This document shows positions 44,840-53,719 of a stretch of 64,000 nucleotides of DNA, in pieces. A model generated the notes under the pieces. It was not told where the DNA came from. It saw only the letters and a program-made list of their open reading frames with translations, and did no database searches. The stretch spans positions 1,429,501 to 1,493,500 of the forward strand of contig NZ_CP030862.1 of assembly GCF_003325375.1 (NCBI RefSeq), in the 5' to 3' direction. The DNA is from Streptomyces globosus. GTDB lineage: Bacteria; Actinomycetota; Actinomycetes; Streptomycetales; Streptomycetaceae. Each line of letters opens with the position of its first letter. The stretch's first letter is position 1. The position numbers and the translations under genes are program-made.

Positions 44840-45617
44840 GCCCGCGTGCGACGGCCAGCCGGACGGCGTACAGCAGCGGCACGCACAGCAGGAGCGAGGC
44901 GAGGACGTCCAGCGGCCAGTGGAAGCCGCGCAGGACGAGCCCGGCGGCCGTGGCGGCCGTCAGCGCCAGCGCCGCGGCCGCCGGCCACGGCCGGCGGGTG
45001 TACGGGCGCAGCAGCAGGGCCGCGGCTCCGTAGGCGACGGCGGCGGTGGCCGTGTGGCCGGAGGGGAAGTAGCCGGCGGCCCAGGGCTCCAGCGGTCCGG
45101 GGCGGGCGGTCCACGCCTTCAGCGGGACGACCAGGGCCGGCACGAGGGCGATGGCCGACGCGGCGGCCAGGGCGCCGGAGCGGTTGCCGCGGCGCAGGGC
45201 GTACGCCGCCGCCAGGACGAGGACGGGCACGGCGACGGGCACGTTGCCCAGGTCGGAGAGCCGCTCGGTGACGGCGTCGGGGAGGGTGCGCACCAGTGCG
45301 GCGCTGATCCGCTCGTCCGGACCGAGCAGCGGGCCCGAGGCCAGCACCTGCCAGGTCGCCAGGGCGAGCCCGAGGAGGGCCCCGGTGGGGAGGAGGACGG
45401 AGCGGAGGGAGAAGGAGGAGGTGGCCGGCCGTCCCGGAACAGGGGGGATGGTTCCGGGACGGCCGCCCGGACCGGGTTGCCGGGCGCCCCGGGGGGTGTG
45501 GGGCGGTCGGCTGTCCGATCGGTGAGGAGTGTGCGCGAACGCAGGCCCGGTGCGGCGCTGGGGAAGCCCGGTACCGGTGTCGCCCCCGGAATCCCGGGAG
45601 CGGGGTGTCTCACTCAT
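44751..45617 (-). CDS. PAP2-family phosphatase
   Basis: Membrane phosphatase of 288 residues. PAP2 motifs are KAWTARPGP, PSGHTATAAV and RGFHWPLDVLAS, the three phosphatase motifs; substrates are lipid phosphates or undecaprenyl pyrophosphate. Five or six hydrophobic helices follow a Pro/Arg-rich N-terminus of about 70 residues. ATG 45617 (MSETPRSRDSGG) is chosen. The Pro/Arg-rich tail overlaps the convergent small gene by 89 bases, so the real C-terminus could be shorter. Confidence 0.85.
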   Translation of the reverse strand: MSETPRSRDSGGDTGTGLPQRRTGPAFAHTPHRSDSRPPHTPRGARQPGPGGRPGTIPPVPGRPATSSFSLRSVLLPTGALLGLALATWQVLASGPLLGPDERISAALVRTLPDAVTERLSDLGNVPVAVPVLVLAAAYALRRGNRSGALAAASAIALVPALVVPLKAWTARPGPLEPWAAGYFPSGHTATAAVAYGAAALLLRPYTRRPWPAAAALALTAATAAGLVLRGFHWPLDVLASLLLCVPLLYAVRLAVARGLRRGGPPPAPRRRGRPPPRAGRAPAPPDR

Positions 45618-45643
45618 CTGCAGAAACCGTACGGCAGCGGAGA

Positions 45644-45684
45644 GGGGGCCGACAGCAGGAACGCGGTCCTGCCATCGGCCCCCC
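45644..45684 (-). terminator. Imperfect hairpin terminator after gabT
   Basis: A 9-bp stem (45644-45652 with 45675-45683) has two mismatches and then a further 5-bp stem. It lies about 100 bases after the gabT stop and 27 bases before the PAP2 start on the minus strand. Confidence 0.55.
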
Positions 45685-45774
45685 ACATCTTCTTCACAGC
45701 GCCCGACCGTTACCGGCGGTACCGCTGCGGGCGTGTGTTCGGACGCTCGCTCAGGCGGTCGTCCAGGCGGCTGC

Positions 45775-45798
45775 TCAGACCGTCGCTCAGACCGTCGC
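45775..45798 (-). repeat. Tandem 12-bp duplication of the gabT stop region
   Basis: TCAGACCGTCGC occurs twice in direct tandem (45775-45786 and 45787-45798, plus strand). On the minus strand this repeats the last codons and the stop (A T V stop), so the stop codon is duplicated. Confidence 0.8.
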
Positions 45799-47121
45799 GA
45801 ACGCGGCCTCGATGACGTCCAGGCCCTCGTTCAGCAGGTCCTCGCCGATGACCAGCGGCGGCAGGAAGCGGAGCACGTTGCCGTACGTGCCGCAGGTGAG
45901 GACGATGACGCCCTCGGCGTGGCAGGCCTTGGCGAGGGCCGCGGCGGCCTCCGGGTTCGGCGTCTTGGACGCGGGGTCCTTGACCAGCTCGATGGCGATC
46001 ATGGCGCCGCGGCCGCGGATGTCGCCGATGATCTCGTACTTCTCCTGCATCGCGGACAGCCGCGCCTTCATGAGGGACTCGATCTCCTTCGCCTTGGCGT
46101 TGAGGTCGAGCTCCTTCATCGTCTCGATGGAGCCGAGCGCGCCGGCGCAGGCCACCGGGTTGCCGCCGTACGTGCCGCCCAGGCCGCCCGCGTGCGCGGC
46201 GTCCATGATCTCGGCGCGGCCGGTCACCGCGGCGAGCGGCAGGCCGCCGGCGATGCCCTTGGCGGTGGTGATCAGGTCCGGGACGATGCCCTCGTCCTCG
46301 CAGGCGAACCACTGGCCGGTGCGGCAGAAGCCGGACTGGATCTCGTCCGCGACGAAGACGATGCCGTTGTCGTTGGCGAACTCCACGATCGCCGGGAGGA
46401 AGCCCTTGGCCGGCTCGATGAAGCCGCCCTCGCCGAGGACCGGCTCGATGATGATCGCGGCGACGTTCTCGGCGCCGATCTGCTTGGTGATCTGGTCGAT
46501 CGCCTGGGCGGCGGCCTCGGGGCCGCAGTTCTCGGCACCGGTGGGCCAGCGGTAGCCGTAGGCGACCGGCACGCGGTAGACCTCGGGGGCGAACGGACCG
46601 AAGCCGTGCTTGTACGGCATGTTCTTCGCGGTCAGCGCCATGGTGAGGTTGGTGCGGCCGTGGTAGCCGTGGTCGAAGACGACGACGGCCTGGCGCTTGG
46701 TGTACGCACGCGCGATCTTGACGGCGTTCTCGACGGCCTCGGCGCCGGAGTTGAACAGCGCGGACTTCTTCGCGTGGTCGCCCGGGGTCAGCTCGGCCAG
46801 CGCCTCGCAGACCTCCACGTAGCCCTCGTACGGGGTGACCATGAAACAGGTGTGGGTGAAGTCCGCGAGCTGCGCGGTGGCGCGGCGCACGACGGCCTCG
46901 GCGGAGCCGCCCACCGAGGTCACGGCGATGCCGGAGCCGAAGTCGATCAGGCGGTTGCCGTCGACGTCCTCGAGGATGCCGCCGTCCAGGCGCTTGGTGA
47001 AGACGGGGAGCACCGAACCCACGCCGCCGGCCACCGCACCGAGGCGGCGGGCCTGAAGCTCCTGCGACTTCGGGCCGGGGATCGCGGTGACGAGCTTGCG
47101 CTCCTGCGGGACAGCAGTCAT
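45787..47121 (-). CDS. gabT: 4-aminobutyrate aminotransferase
   Basis: PLP enzyme of 444 residues that converts GABA and 2-oxoglutarate to succinic semialdehyde and glutamate. The PLP-Lys lies in LITTAKGIAGGLPLAAVTGR, with VADEIQSGFCRTGQWFA and SALFNSGAEAVENAVKIAR also conserved as in GabT. ATG 47121 follows AGGAGCCCCC. It is divergent from the VirD4-like gene. It follows from the dehydrogenases above that make GABA, and its product suits the gabD-like dehydrogenase at 51368. Confidence 0.95.
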   Translation of the reverse strand: MTAVPQERKLVTAIPGPKSQELQARRLGAVAGGVGSVLPVFTKRLDGGILEDVDGNRLIDFGSGIAVTSVGGSAEAVVRRATAQLADFTHTCFMVTPYEGYVEVCEALAELTPGDHAKKSALFNSGAEAVENAVKIARAYTKRQAVVVFDHGYHGRTNLTMALTAKNMPYKHGFGPFAPEVYRVPVAYGYRWPTGAENCGPEAAAQAIDQITKQIGAENVAAIIIEPVLGEGGFIEPAKGFLPAIVEFANDNGIVFVADEIQSGFCRTGQWFACEDEGIVPDLITTAKGIAGGLPLAAVTGRAEIMDAAHAGGLGGTYGGNPVACAGALGSIETMKELDLNAKAKEIESLMKARLSAMQEKYEIIGDIRGRGAMIAIELVKDPASKTPNPEAAAALAKACHAEGVIVLTCGTYGNVLRFLPPLVIGEDLLNEGLDVIEAAFATV

Positions 47122-47320
47122 GGGGGCTCCTGGGGGTGTTTTCGGACGCACTTGTGTCTTTGTCCGCAGGCTAGGCCCGGGGGAGGGGGGAAAGCATGCT
47201 CCGTTCGGGAGTGGTCCGCCCGTGTCCTTGTCCGCAGCGGCCATAGGAGGGAGGCGGCGCACGGCGCCGGAACCGCGCCGCGACACCGGCCGGTACCGGC
47301 CCGCGGCCGCCGCCGGGCAA

Positions 47321-47326
47321 CTACAT
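47321..47326 (+). promoter_or_regulatory. Possible -10 box of the VirD4-like gene
   Basis: TACATT in a divergent gap of 249 bases between gabT and the ATPase gene. The leader would be about 40 bases. No -35 or operator was identified; the rest of the gap shows only a T-rich patch near 47150. Confidence 0.3.
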
Positions 47327-47370
47327 TGAGCGGCGCAGCGCAGGGAAACGGGCAGGGGGCAGGGGTTTCG

Positions 47371-49515
47371 ATGGACACCGACGGCACGCCGCACGGCACC
47401 GGCGAGCGACGGGCGCCGCACACCGGCCACGCCCCGGGCGGGCAGGTGCCCAGGCCCGCCGGCCCGCCCGCCGCCCCGCCCGCGGCGCCGCCCCGGCCCG
47501 CGCACGCCCCCGGCGGCGGCCCCGCCCTCGCGGACTGGCTGCGCACCCCGCGCGTCTCCGACGGCCCCGGGGTGTGGGCGTACGGGCACGTGCCCCGACC
47601 CGCCGAGGAGCCGGAGCGCACCCCGACCCGCCAGCTCGTCTCCGGCGCCCTGATCTCCCTCCTCGCCGGACTGCTGCTGTGGTCCCTGCTCTGGAACGGC
47701 TACCTGGGCGGCTTCTGGCTCTGGCCGCTCTACATGTTCACGCCCGACTCCTGGGCCGGCACCATGCCGGCCGTCGTCGCCGCCTACACCTGGTACACCG
47801 CGGTCGCCCTGATGCTGGCCGTCGGCTTCGGCCGGCTCGGCCGCTGGCCCGAACTGGCCCGCCGCCTCCTCACCGGCGGCGCCGCCCGCGCCGCCCGCGC
47901 CGAGGGGACCCGGCTCCCCGACCGGCCCGCACCCGGCAGCCCCGACGACCCCGCCGGCTGGCCCGAGCTGCGCCGGGCCGGCCTCGGCGACCTCGCCGAC
48001 CTGCTCGCCGCCGAGGCGGCCTCCGGCCGCATGAACGACGTCGACCACGCCCGGATCCGGCGCGCCTGGGACTCCGTACGCGCCGACCCCGCGCGCGCCA
48101 CCGCCTTCGCCGGAGCCGTCCGCGGCAAGGGCGCCGCCGCCTGCCTGCACCCCTCCGGGGCCCGCGACCTGCCCGTGCGCGCCGCCCGCCACGACCTCCT
48201 CGCCCGGCAGGTCCTGCTCGGCACCGCCGACCCCGGCACCCGCAACCCGTACGCCCGGCGCGGGACGCGGCTCGCCCTCGACCCCGCCGTGCTGGGCACC
48301 TCGCTGCTCGCCGTCGGCCCCTCCGGAGCCGGGAAGACCGCCCTGCTCGTCCGGCCCGTCGTGGAGTCCCTCGCCCTCCAGGCCCTCGCCGGCCAGGCCG
48401 CCGTCGTCGCCGTCGCCGCCGCAGGCACCCGGCTGGGCCCGGACGACGGCTTCGACGTGGTCGTCCGGATCGGCGACCCCGCCTCCGTCCACGACCTCGA
48501 CCTGTACGGGGGCACCACCGACCCCGACGAGGCCGCCGGGCTGCTCGCCGAGGCCTTCACCGGCGACGTCCCCGGCATGGAGGTCCGCCGCGCCGCCACC
48601 GCCCTCGCCCAGCTCCTCGGCCCCTTCCGGACCGCGTACGGCCGCTTCCCGGCCGTGCCCGAGCTGCGCGAACTGCTGGACCGGGTGCCCGCCCGCCTCG
48701 ACGCCCTGCGCTCCGCCCTCGAAGCAGCCGGAGCCCACGCCATGATCCGCGAGCTCGACGCCCGCGACCGCCAGCACGGCACCCCCGGCGACCCCGGCCC
48801 CGCCCTCGCCGACCGCGTGGCGCTGCTGGACCGGCCCGCCTTCGACGGGTTCTTCGACACCGGCGGCCGCAGCCGGCCCTTCTCGCTGCGCAGCCTGGAG
48901 CACCCGCTGCGCGTCCGCATCGACCTGCCCGAGCGCGGGCACGCCGACGCCTCCCGCATCCTCGCCCGCCTGGTCCTGGCCCAGTTCTCCGCCTGCGCGG
49001 CGGCCCGCACCGACCGGTCGCTGTTCGCGTTCCTCGCCCTCGACGACGCCTCCCACACCCTGACCCCGCAGAGCGTGCGGAGCCTCCAGCGGCTGCGCAC
49101 CGCCAACGCCGGCGTCCTGCTGGCGCTGCGCACCCTCGACGACGTCCCCGAGGCGCTGCGGACGCCGCTGCTCGGGGCCGTCGGCTGCCGGATGGCCTTC
49201 TCCGGCGTCACCACCTGGGACGGCAGGCGCTTCGCCGAGGCGTGGGGCACCGAATGGGTGGAGGCCCGCGACGTCACCCACCGCACCGTCTTCGCCGACC
49301 AGCCGCTGACCCGCGCCGTGCACGCCTTCCGCAAGCTCGTCACCGGCAAGGCCGTCACGACGGACGCCGTCACCGTCCGGCAGGTGGAGCGGGAGCGCTG
49401 GTCCGCCTCCGACCTCGCGCACTCCGTCCCGCCCGGCCACGCCGTGCTCTCGCTGACCACGGTCCGCGGGGAGCGGGCGGCCCCGCTGCTGGTGAGGCTG
49501 GAGGGAACGGGCTGA
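47371..49515 (+). CDS. VirD4/TraG-like membrane ATPase (orphan)
   Basis: Protein of 714 residues. A Pro-rich N-terminus precedes two membrane helices (about 88-109 and 132-153). Walker A is GPSGAGKT (near 316), and a Walker B-like FLALDDASHTL lies near 558, followed by LQRLRTANAGVLLALRTLDDVPEAL, reminiscent of the TraG/TraD-M domain. This is the layout of coupling proteins that push substrates into conjugation or secretion channels. No other conjugation gene is near; it lies between gabT and a PucR regulator. Function therefore unknown. ATG 47371 follows GGGGCAGGGG. Confidence 0.75.
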   Translation: MDTDGTPHGTGERRAPHTGHAPGGQVPRPAGPPAAPPAAPPRPAHAPGGGPALADWLRTPRVSDGPGVWAYGHVPRPAEEPERTPTRQLVSGALISLLAGLLLWSLLWNGYLGGFWLWPLYMFTPDSWAGTMPAVVAAYTWYTAVALMLAVGFGRLGRWPELARRLLTGGAARAARAEGTRLPDRPAPGSPDDPAGWPELRRAGLGDLADLLAAEAASGRMNDVDHARIRRAWDSVRADPARATAFAGAVRGKGAAACLHPSGARDLPVRAARHDLLARQVLLGTADPGTRNPYARRGTRLALDPAVLGTSLLAVGPSGAGKTALLVRPVVESLALQALAGQAAVVAVAAAGTRLGPDDGFDVVVRIGDPASVHDLDLYGGTTDPDEAAGLLAEAFTGDVPGMEVRRAATALAQLLGPFRTAYGRFPAVPELRELLDRVPARLDALRSALEAAGAHAMIRELDARDRQHGTPGDPGPALADRVALLDRPAFDGFFDTGGRSRPFSLRSLEHPLRVRIDLPERGHADASRILARLVLAQFSACAAARTDRSLFAFLALDDASHTLTPQSVRSLQRLRTANAGVLLALRTLDDVPEALRTPLLGAVGCRMAFSGVTTWDGRRFAEAWGTEWVEARDVTHRTVFADQPLTRAVHAFRKLVTGKAVTTDAVTVRQVERERWSASDLAHSVPPGHAVLSLTTVRGERAAPLLVRLEGTG

Positions 49516-49648
49516 GCGGACCCGTACGGGGTGGCAGAATCAGAAGGGCCGTTCATACGGCGCGGCGAAATCCCGCGCCCCGCTGCGGCCCCGCCCCGCA
49601 CCCCGGCGGCGCGACCGCCTCCCCGCCGCCCCCACTGCCTGGAACCCG

Positions 49649-51229
49649 ATGCCGCTCACCCTCGCCTCCCTCGTCCAGCACTCGGCGCTCAAGCTCGGCG
49701 TCCGGGCCGGGGAGGGGCGCCTGGACACGCCCGTGCGCTGGGCGCACGTCAGCGAGCTCGCCGACCCCGTCCCCTACATGGAGGGCGGGGAGCTGCTGCT
49801 GACCACGGCCATGAAGCTCGACGCGGCGGACCCGCAGGAGATGCGCCGCTACGTCCGCCGCCTCGCCGCGGCCGGCGTCGTCGGCATCGGCTTCGCCGTC
49901 GGCGTGAACCACGAGGAGATCCCGCAGGCGCTCGTCGACGCCGCCCGCGCCGAGGACCTGCCGCTGCTGGAGGTGCCGCGCAGGACCCCCTTCCTCGCCA
50001 TCAGCAAGGCGGTCTCCGCGGCCCTCGCCGCCGACCAGTACCGGGCCGTCACCGCCGGCTTCGAAGCGCAGCGCGAGCTGACCCGGGCCGCCCTCACCGC
50101 GGACGGGCCCGCCGAGCTGCTGGCCCGCCTCGCCGCGCACGTCCACGGCTGGGCCGCCCTGTACGACACCTCGGGCGCCGTCGTCGCCGCCGCACCCGAG
50201 TGGGCCGCCCGGCGCGCCGCCCGGCTCACCCCCGACGTGGAGCGGCTGCGCGAGCGCCCCGCCCCGGCCAGCGCCGTCGTGGGCGGCGCGGAGGACCGCG
50301 TCGAACTCCAGTCGCTCGGCACGGGCCGCCGGGCCCGCGGCGCGCTGGCCGTCGGCACCGGCGCCCCGCTGGGCACGGCCGAGCGGTACGCCGTCCACTC
50401 GGCCGTCGCCCTGCTGACCCTGACCACCGAGCGGTCCCGGTCCCTGCACGACGCCGAGTCCCGGCTGGGCGCCGCCGTGCTGCGGATGCTGCTGGCCGGG
50501 GAGGCGGACCACGCCCGCACCGTCGCCGGCGACCTGTACGGGACGCTGCTGGACGCGCCGTTCCGGATCGTCGTCGCCGAGCCGGCCCTGCCCGGCACGG
50601 CCCGCCCCGAGGGGCTGGCCCTCCTCGCCGACACCGTGGAGTCCGCTGCCGCCCGCGCCGGCGAGTCGCTGCTGCTGGTGCCCGAGCCCGGCCGCCTCAC
50701 CGTCCTCGCCGCCGACGGCGGGGCCGCCGTACAGGCCTGCACCGGGCACGCCGAGGCGCTCGAAGCCCGGCGCGGGCGGGACTCCGCCGGCCCCGAACCC
50801 GACGAGCTGGTGGTCGGGCTGTCCGCGCCCGCCGGCGCCGCAACCGTCGCGGCCGCCCTCAAGCAGGCCGACCAGGCACTGGCCGTCGCCCGGCGGCGCG
50901 GCCGCCCCCTGGTGGAGCACGAGGACCTCGCCGCCGGGTCGGTGCTGCCGCTGCTCGCCGACGAAGCCGTACGGGCCTTCGCCGACGGCACCCTGCGGGC
51001 CCTGCGCGAACACGACGAGAAGGGCCGCGGCGACCTCGTCGCCTCCCTGCATGCCTGGCTCTCCCGGCACGGGCAGTGGGACGCGGCCGCCGCCGACCTC
51101 GGCGTGCACCGGCACACCCTGCGCTACCGGATGCGGCGCGTCGAGGAGATCCTCGGCCGCTCCCTCGACGACCCGGACGTCCGCATGGAGCTGTGGCTCG
51201 CCCTCAAGGCCGGCTCCACCCCCGCGTAG
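49649..51229 (+). CDS. PucR/CdaR-family transcriptional regulator
   Basis: Protein of 526 residues. The N-terminal PucR-like domain starts MPLTLASLVQHSALKLGVRAG and continues VSELADPVPYMEGGELLLTT. The C-terminal helix-turn-helix is AAADLGVHRHTLRYRMRRVEEILG. Such proteins activate nitrogen-compound catabolic genes, including GABA use in bacilli (GabR is unrelated; PucR controls purines). Its position just before the gabD-like gene suggests control of GABA or polyamine catabolism. GTGGCAGAAT at 49531-49540 may carry its -10 box. Starts ATG 49649. Confidence 0.9.
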   Translation: MPLTLASLVQHSALKLGVRAGEGRLDTPVRWAHVSELADPVPYMEGGELLLTTAMKLDAADPQEMRRYVRRLAAAGVVGIGFAVGVNHEEIPQALVDAARAEDLPLLEVPRRTPFLAISKAVSAALAADQYRAVTAGFEAQRELTRAALTADGPAELLARLAAHVHGWAALYDTSGAVVAAAPEWAARRAARLTPDVERLRERPAPASAVVGGAEDRVELQSLGTGRRARGALAVGTGAPLGTAERYAVHSAVALLTLTTERSRSLHDAESRLGAAVLRMLLAGEADHARTVAGDLYGTLLDAPFRIVVAEPALPGTARPEGLALLADTVESAAARAGESLLLVPEPGRLTVLAADGGAAVQACTGHAEALEARRGRDSAGPEPDELVVGLSAPAGAATVAAALKQADQALAVARRRGRPLVEHEDLAAGSVLPLLADEAVRAFADGTLRALREHDEKGRGDLVASLHAWLSRHGQWDAAAADLGVHRHTLRYRMRRVEEILGRSLDDPDVRMELWLALKAGSTPA

Positions 51230-51367
51230 GGCCGGCCCGCCGGAACACCGACAAAGCGGCGTGCCGCGGCAGCCGGGTACTCCACCGCGGACAAGCCGCT
51301 GATCGGGCCCCGACACCTACGGTGGTGTGGACAAGGATCCGCACACATCCGAAGGGCCGGGATTCGC

Positions 51368-52813
51368 ATGACTTCCACCCACGCCTTCTGGCTCGCCGGC
51401 CGCCAGGCCACCGGCGAGGACAGCTTCGACGTCCACAACCCGTGGGACGGCCGCCTCGTCGGCACCGTCAGCGTCCCCACCGACGCACAGGTCGAAGAGG
51501 CCGTGGCCGCGGCGTACGCCGTGACGGCGGAGTTCTCCGCGACCCCCGCCCACGTCCGGGCCGCGGCCCTGGACCACGTCTCGAAGCGCCTCGCCGAGCG
51601 GACCGAGGAGATCGCCCAGCTGATCTCCGCCGAGAACGGCAAGCCCGTCAAGTGGGCGCGCGGCGAGGTCGGCCGTGCGGTATCCGTCTTCCGCTTCGCC
51701 GCCGAGGAGGCCCGCCGCTTCAACGGCGGCGAGGCCCAGCGCCTCGACACCGACGCCGGCGGCACCGGCCGCCTGGCCCTGACCCGCCGCTTCGTCAAGG
51801 GCCCGGTCCTCGGCATCGCCCCGTTCAACTTCCCGCTGAACCTGTGCGCCCACAAGGTCGCCCCGGCCATCGCCGTCGGCGCGCCGATCATCCTCAAGCC
51901 GGCCCCGGCCACGCCGCTCTCCGGCCTGATCCTCGGCGAGCTCCTCGCCGAGACCGACCTGCCGGCCGGCTCCTGGTCCGTGCTGCCCGTCGCCAACGAC
52001 AAGATGCCGGCGCTGGTCCAGGACGACCGCCTGCCCGTCATCTCCTTCACCGGCTCCGACAAGGTCGGCTACGCCATCCAGCAGTCCGTGCCGCACAAGC
52101 ACTGCACCCTGGAGCTCGGCGGCAACGCCGCCGCCGTCGTCCTCGCCGACTGGTCCTCCGACGCCGACCTCGACTGGGCCGCGACCCGCATCGCGACCTT
52201 CTCGAACTACCAGGCCGGCCAGTCCTGCATCTCCGTGCAGCGCGTCATCGCCGACGCCTCCGTGTACGACCGCCTTGTCGAGAAGGTCGTCGCCCAGGTC
52301 CAGGCGCAGGTCACCGGCGACCCGTCCGACGACGCCACCGACGTCGGCCCGCTCGTCTCCGAGGACGCCGCCAAGCGCGTCGAGTCCTGGGTCGACGAGG
52401 CCGTCGCCGCCGGCGCGAAGCTGCTCACCGGCGGCAAGCGCGAGGGCGCCTCGTACGAGCCGACCGTCCTCGCCGACCTGCCCGACGGCGTGACCCTCGC
52501 CTGCGAAGAGGTCTTCGGCCCGGTCCTGACCCTGCACCGCGTCGAGAACACCGACGAGGCCTTCGCCAAGGTCAACGACTCGAAGTTCGGCCTCCAGACC
52601 GGCGTCTTCACCCGCGACGTCCAGACCGCCTTCCGCGCCCACCGCGAGCTGGAGGTCGGCGGCGTGGTCATCGGCGACGCCCCGTCCTACCGCGCCGACC
52701 AGATGCCGTACGGCGGCGTCAAGCAGTCCGGCGTCGGCCGCGAGGGCGTCCGCTACGCGATGGACGACTACACGTACGAGCGCGTCCTGGTCCTGACGAA
52801 CCTGGCCCTCTGA
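51368..52813 (+). CDS. gabD: Succinate-semialdehyde-type aldehyde dehydrogenase
   Basis: Aldehyde dehydrogenase of 481 residues that would oxidise succinic semialdehyde to succinate. The catalytic Glu is in LELGGNAAAVVLAD and the catalytic Cys in QAGQSCISVQRVIAD. GIAPFNFPLNLCAHKVAPAIA is the cofactor-binding region. ATG 51368 lies 138 bases after the regulator gene. A strong terminator follows. Exact substrate is inferred from context with gabT and the regulator; other aldehydes are possible. Confidence 0.88.
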   Translation: MTSTHAFWLAGRQATGEDSFDVHNPWDGRLVGTVSVPTDAQVEEAVAAAYAVTAEFSATPAHVRAAALDHVSKRLAERTEEIAQLISAENGKPVKWARGEVGRAVSVFRFAAEEARRFNGGEAQRLDTDAGGTGRLALTRRFVKGPVLGIAPFNFPLNLCAHKVAPAIAVGAPIILKPAPATPLSGLILGELLAETDLPAGSWSVLPVANDKMPALVQDDRLPVISFTGSDKVGYAIQQSVPHKHCTLELGGNAAAVVLADWSSDADLDWAATRIATFSNYQAGQSCISVQRVIADASVYDRLVEKVVAQVQAQVTGDPSDDATDVGPLVSEDAAKRVESWVDEAVAAGAKLLTGGKREGASYEPTVLADLPDGVTLACEEVFGPVLTLHRVENTDEAFAKVNDSKFGLQTGVFTRDVQTAFRAHRELEVGGVVIGDAPSYRADQMPYGGVKQSGVGREGVRYAMDDYTYERVLVLTNLAL

Positions 52814-52828
52814 CGCCTCCCGAGAACC

Positions 52829-52873
52829 GACGGCCGGAGCCCACTGTGCGGGGGCTCCGGCCGTCCCCCTTTT
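52829..52873 (+). terminator. Rho-independent terminator of gabD; left junction of the island
   Basis: A 14-bp perfect stem (52829-52842 with 52852-52865) closes a 9-base loop and is followed by a C-run and TTTT. Its loop and right arm (52843-52865) are repeated exactly at 58222-58244. Confidence 0.85.
52843..52865 (+). repeat. 23-bp direct repeat, left copy
   Basis: ACTGTGCGGGGG followed by CTCCGGCCGTC. It is identical to 58222-58244 in the same orientation. One mismatch further out, three more bases (GCC) also match. It bounds the left side of the accessory island, like an att site. Confidence 0.85.
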
Positions 52874-52917
52874 GCCTGCCCTGACCTGCGAAAAGCGTCA
52901 GATCCTGGCTGATGTCC

Positions 52918-53694
52918 TCAACGCGTGGGAACGCCGGCCCAACGGTCTTGGCCAAGGTGAGCGTGCTTCCGCGACCGGTCGCTACGCGCCGCGCGCGGGG
53001 AAGCAGCGTCCTGCAACTCCCGGCGCAGTCCGCGAGCGCCCACCACTGCCAAGGCCCAAAGTGCGCTGATGGATTGCGCATGCTCCCACGGCGGCCCTGA
53101 GGTCTCCGGGGGCAGGACGGGTACGACAGCCACTCCCGCCTCCGCGAAGGCACGCGGCTCGACATAGCGCATGCCGCCGCGGCCACACAGGTACGTCCTG
53201 CTGCCCGTAGCCACGGTGAGGTCCGCGAGGCGGGCGGATCGGCCGGTGCGAGCGGTCAGTTCACTGCTGCGGACGACGGTCCCTGGCCACCCCATGGCCG
53301 CCAGGAGCGCCAATGTCGATGCCTCGGCGACAGCAGCCGTCCGCTTCGTGGACTTGAACTCCTCCAGTACCGGGTCCACGACCGCCTTCACGGCGGGCCA
53401 GTTCAAGCTTCGCCCATACGTCTGGTAGGTGAGCTGCTGTACCCGCCGTCGGCAGCGTTCGGGATCGGCAAGCCGCGCATCGCGGACCAGCGTGCTGCGG
53501 CCCTGCGGCAGGTGGGTGGCCAGGGACAGCCACCGCCTGTCGCCAGGGTCTGCCAGGGCGCCCAGACGGGCTCGGTGCTGGTAGTCCCGGCGGGCGAACT
53601 GGACGTCGTCCAGGACGATCCACACGTCCGAGGCGAAAAGCTTCGCCAGCGTGGACAGCCGTGGGAAGAAATTCGGCTGGTGGATCGCGCACAC
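52918..53694 (-). CDS. WbqC-like family protein
   Basis: Protein of about 258 residues. The N-terminal signature is VCAIHQPNFFPRLSTLAKLF, then VWIVLDDVQFARRDYQHRARL and WLSLATHLPQGRSTLVRDARL, the pattern of WbqC-like proteins. WbqC is named for O-antigen clusters, but its reaction is not established. GTG 53694 leaves a 25-base gap after the upstream stop; ATG 53784 (MSMTRTSASC) is also in frame but overlaps that gene by 65 bases. It is the last gene of the minus-strand operon and ends about 45 bases from the gabD terminator. Confidence 0.78.
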   Translation of the reverse strand: MCAIHQPNFFPRLSTLAKLFASDVWIVLDDVQFARRDYQHRARLGALADPGDRRWLSLATHLPQGRSTLVRDARLADPERCRRRVQQLTYQTYGRSLNWPAVKAVVDPVLEEFKSTKRTAAVAEASTLALLAAMGWPGTVVRSSELTARTGRSARLADLTVATGSRTYLCGRGGMRYVEPRAFAEAGVAVVPVLPPETSGPPWEHAQSISALWALAVVGARGLRRELQDAASPRAARSDRSRKHAHLGQDRWAGVPTR

Positions 53695-53719
53695 CGCCCC
53701 CGGAGGGGCATTGCCGGTG

